Shown here piece after piece: positions 8,438 through 15,467 of a DNA stretch of 64,000 nt. This stretch comes from Phycisphaerales bacterium (GTDB lineage Bacteria > Planctomycetota > Phycisphaerae > Phycisphaerales > SM1A02): the NCBI GenBank assembly GCA_022446885.1, contig JAKVBU010000012.1, positions 48,440 through 112,439 of the forward strand, given 5' to 3'. The position numbers were made by a program, and so were the translations under genes. Within the stretch, counting starts at the first letter, position 1; each line of letters starts with the position of its first letter. The notes under the pieces are model-generated. The model worked only from the letters and a program-made list of their open reading frames with translations, did no database searches and was not told the origin of the DNA.

Positions 8438-9282
8438 GTGGCGACGAGTGGTCGCAGCCACGCAGTCAACCCCACTGCCCCAGCAAGCGCGATCACGGTC
8501 AGCGTGATCCAGAGGGCCTGCTGTGAAGGTGGTAGCGCTTTCATCGACATTGCGTGCTCGCTGTGGTCCATCTTGGAGTGATCCATGGCGGCCATGTCGT
8601 GCCCGCTGTGGTCCATCTTGGAGTGATCCATACCAACCGTCATGCACCCATGCTTGAGCCCCTTGGCGACCAGCCAGTGGTTGATCGGGAACGCAGTCAG
8701 CCCGCCGGCGATGCACGCAAGCCCCATTCGGAACCAGAACGAAATGTGCCATGGCGAGGTGCTCTGGGGCCAGAGTGCTGCCAGAAGGATCATGGTCGGG
8801 ATCATGCCGACCATCACCATGTTCATGGACACGGTCTCGACGAACACGGTGCGCTTCAGGGCCTGCCCATAAGAGCTGAACATTGACCGCATCATCAGCG
8901 CCTGAAAAAGGAACAGCCCCGTGATCCAGGCGGCGACGTACTCGATGGTCACTTCCCACCACCACTCGATCGTGAATGCCGACAGTACCGCCGCCGCCAC
9001 CACGATGCCGGTGGCATCACCAGCAAGACAGTGCATCTCAGAATTGACAGCTTGCTTCCACGTCGGCTTGGTGAAGGCGTCATGCATATCTTCACCCGGG
9101 CTGCGGCAACTGAGCAGGAAGACCACCAGCCCCACAGGTCCGGTGTAGGCGATGACCAACAGCCAGGCGAGCTTCTGCACCCAGGACACAGGTGTGTTTC
9201 GAGCGAGGTCCCATCCTGCCAAGATCAGCGACATGGCGGTGAGGATGAACCAGACAAGCAGTGCGCCTGACAGTGCGTCCAT
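8434..9282 (-). CDS. DUF4396 integral membrane protein with Met/His-rich loop
   Basis: 282 residues from the ATG at 9282, which has GGAGG 10 bases upstream; longer readings lack this. About seven hydrophobic segments are visible, and the segment LTAFPINHWLVAKGLKHG matches DUF4396 membrane proteins. Between the last two membrane segments there is a loop of two 15-residue repeats starting MDHSKMDHS, rich in Met, His and Asp, like copper- or silver-binding segments in metal-handling proteins. Some DUF4396 proteins sit beside copper-resistance genes, but no such neighbour is seen here. Metal binding is an inference from composition. Confidence 0.75.
   Translation of the reverse strand: MDALSGALLVWFILTAMSLILAGWDLARNTPVSWVQKLAWLLVIAYTGPVGLVVFLLSCRSPGEDMHDAFTKPTWKQAVNSEMHCLAGDATGIVVAAAVLSAFTIEWWWEVTIEYVAAWITGLFLFQALMMRSMFSSYGQALKRTVFVETVSMNMVMVGMIPTMILLAALWPQSTSPWHISFWFRMGLACIAGGLTAFPINHWLVAKGLKHGCMTVGMDHSKMDHSGHDMAAMDHSKMDHSEHAMSMKALPPSQQALWITLTVIALAGAVGLTAWLRPLVAT
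8559..8631. repeat. 28-bp direct repeat encoding the MDHSKMDHS units
   Basis: The same 28 bases occur at 8559-8586 and 8604-8631, a 45-base period equal to 15 codons of the DUF4396 gene. Near-identity at the DNA level, including silent positions, suggests a recent duplication within the gene. Confidence 0.8.
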
Positions 9283-9326
9283 GTGGGGAGGTCCTCCAAT
9301 CGAGATATCGGGGATACTCTCAAGCC

Positions 9327-9845
9327 ATGTCCACAAACCAGATGGCGCTGGAGAACTGGAATCTCGTCACAACTGCGGCGGCCATGTCGGCGCAGGCACA
9401 TGAGGGGCAGCAGCGACATGACGGATCACCCTATGTGCAGCATCCGGCGCGCGTGGCAGTGCTGTTGGCTCGGGCGGGGGCCGATCCGAGGTTGATTGCA
9501 GCGGGCTTTCTGCACGACGTGATTGAAGACTCGACCGTCGATTGGGACGAAATCGCAGAGGCTCTCGGCGGTGATGTGGCAAACTGGGTTGCAGTCATGA
9601 CCAAAGACATGCGGTTACCCGAGGAGATCCGAGAGGCGCGATATCGAAAGCAGCTTGAAGCGGGCCCATGGCAGGGCAGGGCTGTGAAACTCGCTGATCA
9701 GATCGACAACTACACCAATGCGTCAGGGGCGGCGATTGAGAAGGTCAGGCCCAAGGCACAATGGGCGCTGGAGATTTCCGCCGGTGATGACGAGCCTCTC
9801 ATCTTGTGCTTACGGGCGCAATTGGAAGAGGCGCTCACGCTCTGA
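9327..9845 (+). CDS. HD-domain protein related to (p)ppGpp hydrolase (SpoT/MESH1-like)
   Basis: 172 residues. The order of motifs fits the stand-alone HD hydrolase of the RelA/SpoT family: YVQHPARVA with His39, GFLHDVIEDST with the HD pair at 63-64, then VKLADQIDNYTN, corresponding to the usual KLADR-x-x-N metal/substrate segment. No synthetase or TGS domain is attached. Such proteins hydrolyse the 3' pyrophosphate of (p)ppGpp or act on related nucleotides such as NADPH in MESH1; which applies here is unknown. The start at 9327 was chosen after dropping the antisense-overlapping upstream part; a second ATG lies at 9342. Confidence 0.75.
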   Translation: MSTNQMALENWNLVTTAAAMSAQAHEGQQRHDGSPYVQHPARVAVLLARAGADPRLIAAGFLHDVIEDSTVDWDEIAEALGGDVANWVAVMTKDMRLPEEIREARYRKQLEAGPWQGRAVKLADQIDNYTNASGAAIEKVRPKAQWALEISAGDDEPLILCLRAQLEEALTL

Positions 9846-10140
9846 ACACAGCGTGAGATGCAAAGAGCATCCAGACGCCGTAGATCGCCAGCACACTGCA
9901 AACGCCCACCAGCCAGCAACGCGACCTGCGGGCAAGCCCCGTGGCGATGGTCGCAAGTGCAAGTGTCATCAGGCCCATGGCGATGGTTTCGCCTGCGGTG
10001 GTCTCAACGCCCAGGGGCCGAACGAGAGGAAGCACCCCCAGTCCGGGCAGCACTGGCCAACGAACCACCCAGAACCATCGGTACTCGGACCATGGATAGT
10101 CTGCCACGAGCAACCAACAGAAGGGCATCCACAACAACAA
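9835..10140 (-). CDS. Small hypothetical membrane protein
   Basis: At least 101 residues with three or four hydrophobic segments and many Trp residues (WFWVVRWPVLPGLG). Its stop overlaps the 3' end of the convergent HD gene by 11 bases. The start is uncertain: TTG codons lie at 10134-10140, but the open frame continues upstream through a hydrophobic stretch (HTWQAALLVG) right to the rmuC stop at 10222 without ATG, GTG or TTG. A CTG start or re-initiation after rmuC is possible. No family is recognised. Confidence 0.45.
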   Translation of the reverse strand: MLLWMPFCWLLVADYPWSEYRWFWVVRWPVLPGLGVLPLVRPLGVETTAGETIAMGLMTLALATIATGLARRSRCWLVGVCSVLAIYGVWMLFASHAVFRA

Positions 10141-10221
10141 CCCTACGAGCAGGGCTGCCTGCCAGGTGTGTGTGTGGGGCAGGCCCTTGCCAACAGGCCC
10201 GGAGTGAGGCCCGGCAGGGGG

Positions 10222-11517
10222 TCACTGCGTCGGCTCGGTCAGATCGCTGCTGAGGCGGCGCACGTCGTTGGATGTGCCGCTGGCATCGGGTAGTTCTTGA
10301 TCTGTAGCAGCGCCCAGCTCCTGCAGCTTTCGAGCGCTGACCAACAAACGGGTTTCCATTGATCCCACGCTCTTGTTGTATGCGGCAACGGCCATGTCGA
10401 GTTTGTGGCCCACGTCATCCCACGATTCGAGGAAGACGCGAATGCGGTCATGCAGTTCACGGCCCAGTTTGGCGATGCGTTCGGCGTTTTGGGCCACGGC
10501 TTCCTGTCGCCAGCCAAATGACACGGCTCGGAGCAGGCCCAGCAGCAGCGTCGGTGTGGCGATGAGCACTTTCGATTCGAGTGCCTTGGCGTGAATGGTG
10601 GGGTCTGTTTCGAGGGCAGCGGTGAGGGCGGACTCCAGCGGAATGAAGAGCACAACGGCTTCCGGGGCCGGATCGAAGTTTTTCCAGTAGGCCTTCGCCG
10701 ACAGCGCTTTCACATGTGATGACAATTGATCGGCATGGCGCGCGAGGAGCGCGTCGCGGTCAGGCCCTGCTGGGGCCTCGAGGGCATCGAGGTATCGCTC
10801 CAGTGGCGCCTTGGCATCAACCACAAGTTGGCCGTTACCGGGGAGGCGAACCACCATGTCCGGCTGCTGCCGACCATCTTCTCCCTGAACCGAGACTTGT
10901 TCCTGAAAGTCGCAATGCTCGACCATTCCAGCCAGTTCGACGACGTTGCGCAACTGCATCTCGCCCCACTTGCCTCGTTGGTCAGGTCGCCGCAGCGCTG
11001 AGGCCAGTTGACCTGTGGTCTCCCCGAGTTGGCGATGACCAGCCATGAGATGCTCGATGGTCGTGCTGAGCTGGGTATATGCCTTGAGACGATTGTCCTC
11101 GAGCTTTTGAACGGCTTGGCCCTGCTGGGTGAGCAGGTCCTTCATCGGGGCAAACGTCTTGTCAGCGAGTTTCAGAAACTGCTCCGAGTTTGCTGCGAGC
11201 GCTGCTTGTCCAGTTGACGAGAACGAGTCGACGAGTTGCTTGCGGGCTTCATCGAAAAACTGCTTCTGTTCCTCGAAGCGGGCTTTGGCGGCAGCCAGTT
11301 CCGGCTCGAGGGCAGCCAATTGCTCCCGGACGCGTGCTTCCCCGGTTCGTGCGGACTCCACCTGAGCCGTGAGCGACTCAAGTTGCTGATGTTGTTGTCT
11401 AGCGGCCTCTTCGGCCCGAGCAACTCGCTCACCCTCGCCTCGGCGCAGGGCTGCCACCGCAAGGGCCCCAACAGTGGCCCCGATGGCAATTCCCACGAAC
11501 AGTGACAGGACATCCAC
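10222..11517 (-). CDS. rmuC: DNA recombination protein RmuC
   Basis: 431 residues. An N-terminal membrane anchor (FVGIAIGATVGALAVAAL) is followed by a long coiled coil (about 25-110) and then the RmuC nuclease-like core: RRPDQRGKWGEMQLRNVVELAGM, LPGNGQLVVDAKAPLERYLDAL, SAKAYW and PEAVVLFIPLE. RmuC limits recombination at inverted repeats and is thought to be a PD-(D/E)xK-related enzyme; the VVDAKAP segment is the likely active-site strand. It is divergent from the PhoD-like gene with 52 bases between starts. Confidence 0.93.
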   Translation of the reverse strand: MDVLSLFVGIAIGATVGALAVAALRRGEGERVARAEEAARQQHQQLESLTAQVESARTGEARVREQLAALEPELAAAKARFEEQKQFFDEARKQLVDSFSSTGQAALAANSEQFLKLADKTFAPMKDLLTQQGQAVQKLEDNRLKAYTQLSTTIEHLMAGHRQLGETTGQLASALRRPDQRGKWGEMQLRNVVELAGMVEHCDFQEQVSVQGEDGRQQPDMVVRLPGNGQLVVDAKAPLERYLDALEAPAGPDRDALLARHADQLSSHVKALSAKAYWKNFDPAPEAVVLFIPLESALTAALETDPTIHAKALESKVLIATPTLLLGLLRAVSFGWRQEAVAQNAERIAKLGRELHDRIRVFLESWDDVGHKLDMAVAAYNKSVGSMETRLLVSARKLQELGAATDQELPDASGTSNDVRRLSSDLTEPTQ

Positions 11518-11569
11518 AGGTTCATCCTAGTGCCGGTCGGTCGTTTGAGAACCGAAGTATGGTGCGCAG

Positions 11570-13957
11570 ATGTCGATATCAACGATCGTTGTCGCCACTG
11601 CGCTGATGGGTCCCGCTGCCACCGAAGACACCGTGCACACAGCCAAGTGGCTGGTGACACCTGACCGAACCTGGATCGGGCGTGACTGGTGGGCAAATCG
11701 ACTGCAGGATTGGGCTCTGCAGGATGGTCGCCTTGTGTGTCTGGAGGCAGGCCCACGCAAGCCCATCCGCACGGCGCATTGGATCTCCCGAAGTCTCCAG
11801 CCGGAGGCCGGTTCGGTGCACCTGTCGGTCGATATCGAGTCTGCGGATGCAGCCGTTGCGCCACCAGAGGCGTTTGCTGGATTCCTGATCGGCACAGGGG
11901 GAGCCCATGTGGACCACCGGCTCAGCGCGTTGGCGCACCATGTGCCCGCGCCAGATGGCGGCATGCTCGCTGTCGTGGATGGTGATGGTCGTGTTGCGTT
12001 GCGGCGATTCGACCAGCCGTTCAAGGGAACGGCGCTCTGGTCGATCAACACGCCCGTGGGCTTCGATGCCTTGCCGTTGCTCGAGGATCAGGAGTTGTCT
12101 GGGGAGGGGTTTGCGGACGGGGCTGATCGTTCATGTCGCTTGCAGTTGGATCTGGAAGACGGATTGGCCACCGTGATGGCGCTGGATGGCAGCGGTGAGA
12201 TCATCTCCAAGGCATCGGCCCGACCTGTAGATGCGAGCCTCACCGATGGAGCGGTGGCATTGGTTTCAAGCGGAGGTCCGTCGCCCAAGGGCCCTGGGTT
12301 TGCCTTTGAGCACTTGCATGGTTCGGGGGCGGGATTGCTGCATCACCCTGACCGGGCATGGGGGCCGGCGCTCAATGCGCTTTACACGGTGAACGATGGC
12401 ACGCTCAAGCTGACAGGGCAGTTTGGGCCCATCGGAGCTGGGCAGGTGGCAGCGCTGGATCTTCAAAATGCTGACGGCTGGCATCAGGTTGCGCTGGCGC
12501 CAATCGACGCCGACTCGAACACGGCCACATTCAGGGTTGAAGGGATCGACACGCTCAATGATGTGCCGTTTCAAATCAGGCTTGAGGGTGACGACGCGCC
12601 CCCCTTCAGTGGTGTGATCAAGTCCGAGCCGCTTGATGGGCATGTCGATCTGGCTGCGATGAACTGCCAGAAGGTCTATACCGGCGGGCTCAAGTGGAAT
12701 CACGAGGGGATCTGGATGCCACATGTGGAGCTCACGCAGGCTGTGGCGGCGCATGACCCAGATCTTTTGTTCTTCGCCGGGGACCAGATCTACGAGGGTG
12801 ATTTCGTTGGCGTGGATGGCCGAGGTGGCAAGATCACCATCGACGATTACCTCTACAAGTGGCTGCGATTCTGCTGGAGCTTCCGTGATCTCACGCGGGT
12901 GACACCTTCGATCGTGATTCCCGACGATCATGACGTCAATCATGGAAACATCTGGGGTGCGGGTGGACGTAAGGCGCGCAAGCGTGATGGGCTCACTGCA
13001 CAGGACTCGGGTGGTTACAAGATGCCGCCGCGGTTCGTCAATGCGGTGCATCGAACTCAGACATCGCACTTGCCTGAATCGACTGACTCAGCGCCGATTG
13101 AGCAGGGGATCACTACCTATCACTGCGACTTCGACTTGGGCGGCGTGAGTTTCATCGTGCTGGCGGATCGGATGTTCAAGGAGTCGCCCTCGGTGGCCTG
13201 TCCGGAGGGTGAGTTCCGCAATGGGTGGCCACAGGCGGAGGGATTTGATGCCAAGACGCAGGCGGATGTGCCAGATGCGCCGCTCTTGGGCGATCGGCAG
13301 GAGGCGTTTCTGGATGCGTGGGCAACACGCGAGGATGATCGGTGGGCGTCATGTGTGTTGAGCCAGACACTGTTCGCCAACATGGCGACGCTGCCGCCGG
13401 GTGCCAAGAGTGGTGGTGTGTTGCCCGGTTTGGGATTCCCTCAGCCGGGTGAGTATCCGGAGAATTGGGTGCTGGCGACGGATGGTGACTCAAACGGCTG
13501 GCCGCAGTCGGGACGCAATCGGGCACTTGAGCGAATGGCGAAGGTCGGCACGGTGCATGTGTGCGGTGATCAACATCTGGGCTCGCTGATTGAGTACGGG
13601 GTGCATGAGCACGGCGATGCGGGTTGGGGGTTCTGTGTACCTGCGGTGTCGAACACTTGGCCGCGGCGTTGGTGGCCGCCGTCATCTGGCGAGAATCATG
13701 TGGAAGGGGAACCTCGATACACAGGGGAGTACGAGGATGGATTTGGCAACAAGGTGCGAGTGCATGCTGTGGCGAATCCGGCCAAGAGTGGTCGTGTCCC
13801 AGCAAATCTGCATGATCGAATGCCTGGTTACGGCATCGTCAGGTTTGACATGCCAAGCAAGTCGGTGACGTTCGAGTGCTGGAAGAGGCCGCAGTTGGGC
13901 GTCGATGAACTGCCGACCCAGTACCCGGGCTGGCCACGCACCGCGCCCCTCCCCTAA
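11570..13957 (+). CDS. PhoD-like alkaline phosphatase/phosphodiesterase family protein
   Basis: 795 residues. A short hydrophobic N-terminus may be a weak signal peptide. Residues about 25-360 form an unrecognised, beta-rich, LamG-like region; the PhoD metallophosphatase domain follows, with MNCQKVYTGG, FFAGDQIYEGDF near 400-410, the IPDDHDVNHGN motif near 450, and VHVCGDQHLGSL near 665. PhoD enzymes use Ca/Fe to hydrolyse phosphate esters and are usually exported. Homologues of this long form are common in Planctomycetes as annotated PhoD-like proteins, although activity is often unproven. It stands alone as a transcript, followed by a palindrome-rich spacer. Confidence 0.8.
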   Translation: MSISTIVVATALMGPAATEDTVHTAKWLVTPDRTWIGRDWWANRLQDWALQDGRLVCLEAGPRKPIRTAHWISRSLQPEAGSVHLSVDIESADAAVAPPEAFAGFLIGTGGAHVDHRLSALAHHVPAPDGGMLAVVDGDGRVALRRFDQPFKGTALWSINTPVGFDALPLLEDQELSGEGFADGADRSCRLQLDLEDGLATVMALDGSGEIISKASARPVDASLTDGAVALVSSGGPSPKGPGFAFEHLHGSGAGLLHHPDRAWGPALNALYTVNDGTLKLTGQFGPIGAGQVAALDLQNADGWHQVALAPIDADSNTATFRVEGIDTLNDVPFQIRLEGDDAPPFSGVIKSEPLDGHVDLAAMNCQKVYTGGLKWNHEGIWMPHVELTQAVAAHDPDLLFFAGDQIYEGDFVGVDGRGGKITIDDYLYKWLRFCWSFRDLTRVTPSIVIPDDHDVNHGNIWGAGGRKARKRDGLTAQDSGGYKMPPRFVNAVHRTQTSHLPESTDSAPIEQGITTYHCDFDLGGVSFIVLADRMFKESPSVACPEGEFRNGWPQAEGFDAKTQADVPDAPLLGDRQEAFLDAWATREDDRWASCVLSQTLFANMATLPPGAKSGGVLPGLGFPQPGEYPENWVLATDGDSNGWPQSGRNRALERMAKVGTVHVCGDQHLGSLIEYGVHEHGDAGWGFCVPAVSNTWPRRWWPPSSGENHVEGEPRYTGEYEDGFGNKVRVHAVANPAKSGRVPANLHDRMPGYGIVRFDMPSKSVTFECWKRPQLGVDELPTQYPGWPRTAPLP

Positions 13958-13965
13958 CATGTTCC

Positions 13966-13988
13966 TAAATGACCCGTCGGGTCATTTA
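13966..13988. promoter_or_regulatory. Perfect 23-bp palindrome, arm TAAATGACCCG
   Basis: Eleven bases TAAATGACCCG are followed by a single T and then the exact reverse complement. The one-base centre and lack of a U-tract make an intrinsic terminator unlikely; a dimeric-regulator binding site fits better. It lies 9 bases after the PhoD-like stop and about 107 bases before the next start. A related site occurs at 14049-14066. No regulator can be named. Confidence 0.5.
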
Positions 13989-14008
13989 TCTTCGGTGGCA
14001 GCAACGAG

Positions 14009-14030
14009 TTATGACAGGCGCCGGACATAA
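14009..14030. promoter_or_regulatory. Imperfect palindrome TTATG..GGCGCC..CATAA
   Basis: This 22-base segment matches its reverse complement at 18 positions, including both TTATG/CATAA ends and the central GGCGCC. It lies between the two GACCCG-type sites upstream of the propeller gene. It could be a second operator or a chance feature of GC-rich DNA. Confidence 0.3.
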
Positions 14031-14048
14031 GTGGTGTTGAGTCAATGA

Positions 14049-14066
14049 GATAAATGACCCGACGGG
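14049..14066. promoter_or_regulatory. Second copy of the TAAATGACCCG half-site
   Basis: GATAAATGACCCGACGGG repeats the left half and centre of the 23-bp palindrome at 13966, with T replaced by A at the centre and a degenerate right arm. It is 28 bases before the ATG at 14095, placing it where a repressor could block transcription or translation start. Confidence 0.45.
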
Positions 14067-14094
14067 CCTGTAGGGGGGGCGATAGGGTGGGGGG

Positions 14095-15201
14095 ATGTTG
14101 CTGCTCGCTCATCTATGCCTTTGCCTCTCTGAGCCCGGGCTCGGGCCCATCACCCAACTGACCTTTCCCAGCCAGTTTCACAAGGCTGGCGAGTCTTACA
14201 TCTCCCCTGACAGGTCCAAGGTCATCTTTCAGGCCATTCCTCAGCCAGAGGCTGGTCAACCTCAAGAGCCATCCGAGCACTACGGCATGTATCTGGCCGA
14301 TCTGGTGCCTGGCAATCAGCCCGCATTCACCCTTGAGAACATCCGACGCATCAGCCCGGAGGGTTCAGCCAACACCTGCGGCTGGTTTCACCCACTCGAT
14401 GAAGGGCTTGTGCTCTACGCCAGCACGCTCGGCCCACCTGTGGCTCAAGACACCCCCGGCTATCAACGCGCCTCCGGCAAGTATCGCTGGGCCTTTCCGC
14501 CACAGATGCGGATCGTCAAGCAGCGAATAGACAGCGAGAACGCCCGCCCTGAACCCCTCATTGGCGACGACGCCAGCTACCAAGCTGAAGGCTCATGGAG
14601 CCCGGACGGCCGCCACGTGCTCTTCGCCGACTTGGCCACCGGCGATGGCGATCTATACGCCCAGGACTTGGTCACCGGCCATCGGGCTCACCTCGTAAGC
14701 GCCCCAGGCTACGACGGGGGCCCGTTCTTCTCTCCCGATGGCAAACGGATCATCTGGCGTGGCGATCGCCGCAGCGATCACCTGTTGCAACTTTTCGTGG
14801 GCGAGCTGGCGTTTGACGAAGCGGGCACCATCATCGGTCTATCCCGCACCTTTCAGTTGACCGACGATGAACACGTCAACTGGGCACCATTCTGGCACCC
14901 CGACGGCAAGCGTCTCGTGTTCGCCACAAGTCGCATGGGGCATCACAACTACGAGGTGTTCGAGATCGACGCAGCAAGTGGCACCCCCGATGAACCGACC
15001 CGTTACGGAACAACTTCCCGCCGAATCACGCAGGGGGAGGGCTTCGACGGCCTTCCCGCTTTCAGTCCAGACGGCCAATACATGATCTGGACCGGGCAAC
15101 GCGGATCAAGCGGCACCAGCCAGTTGTTCATCGCACCATTCAAGCGTGCATCGCCCCCGCCCACACGCCCCGGGAATCCTCCCGAGGGCCATGCACACTG
15201 A
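14095..15201 (+). CDS. TolB-like WD40/PD40 beta-propeller protein, exported
   Basis: 368 residues with a short N-terminal hydrophobic stretch (LLLAHLCLCL) that may direct export. Repeated PD40 units are visible: SPDRSKVIFQA near the start, SWSPDGRHVLFADL, FFSPDGKRIIWRGD, FWHPDGKRLVFAT and AFSPDGQYMIWTG. Such propellers occur in TolB and as sensor or binding domains beside S9 peptidases; the next gene is in fact an S9 peptidase with the same type of repeats. GTGGGGGG directly precedes the ATG. The end of the gene overlaps the first copy of a duplicated DNA segment (15175-15255), so the last residues may be recent additions. Confidence 0.75.
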   Translation: MLLLAHLCLCLSEPGLGPITQLTFPSQFHKAGESYISPDRSKVIFQAIPQPEAGQPQEPSEHYGMYLADLVPGNQPAFTLENIRRISPEGSANTCGWFHPLDEGLVLYASTLGPPVAQDTPGYQRASGKYRWAFPPQMRIVKQRIDSENARPEPLIGDDASYQAEGSWSPDGRHVLFADLATGDGDLYAQDLVTGHRAHLVSAPGYDGGPFFSPDGKRIIWRGDRRSDHLLQLFVGELAFDEAGTIIGLSRTFQLTDDEHVNWAPFWHPDGKRLVFATSRMGHHNYEVFEIDAASGTPDEPTRYGTTSRRITQGEGFDGLPAFSPDGQYMIWTGQRGSSGTSQLFIAPFKRASPPPTRPGNPPEGHAH

Positions 15202-15385
15202 GTCTCCGCCGGATCAGCAATCACAACGGATCATCGCTCCCAAGGCTGATCGGCCAACTGGTTCGAATCGCCAGCCACACCAACACGTCGCGGAAGCCCT
15301 CCCAAAGGCCATGTCCACTGAATCACGGCCAGATCAGCAATCACGGCGCACCACAGCACGTTCACAGCACCTAGACTGATCGGCC
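15175..15385. repeat. Two diverged copies of an 80-90 bp segment
   Basis: Segment 15175-15255 and segment 15294-15385 share CCTCCC, GGCCATG, CACTGA, a run ending GATCAGCAATCAC, and a terminal CTGATCGGCC, with mismatches and a length change between them. The first copy includes the stop of the propeller gene. The remainder of 15202-15455 shows no credible gene. A 77-codon open frame through both copies repeats an LPxAMxTESxPDQQS pattern, but this follows from the DNA repeat and has no clear start. Confidence 0.6.
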
Positions 15386-15467
15386 CGCCTCACTACCTGC
15401 GCCGGCCCGCCTTAGCCCACAACCCCGTCACCACACGGATACGGACAACACACACGTGGAGGACAAC

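Noticed and set aside
15230..15290. Possible tRNA T-arm around GGTTCGAATCGCC
   Set aside because: The flanking bases do not form a proper five-pair T-stem around a seven-base loop, and no acceptor, D or anticodon arms can be matched upstream.
15202..15455. A 77-codon plus frame (15146-15379) through the duplicated segment
   Set aside because: It overlaps the end of the propeller gene in another frame, has no ribosome-binding site, and its internal repeat is explained by the DNA duplication.
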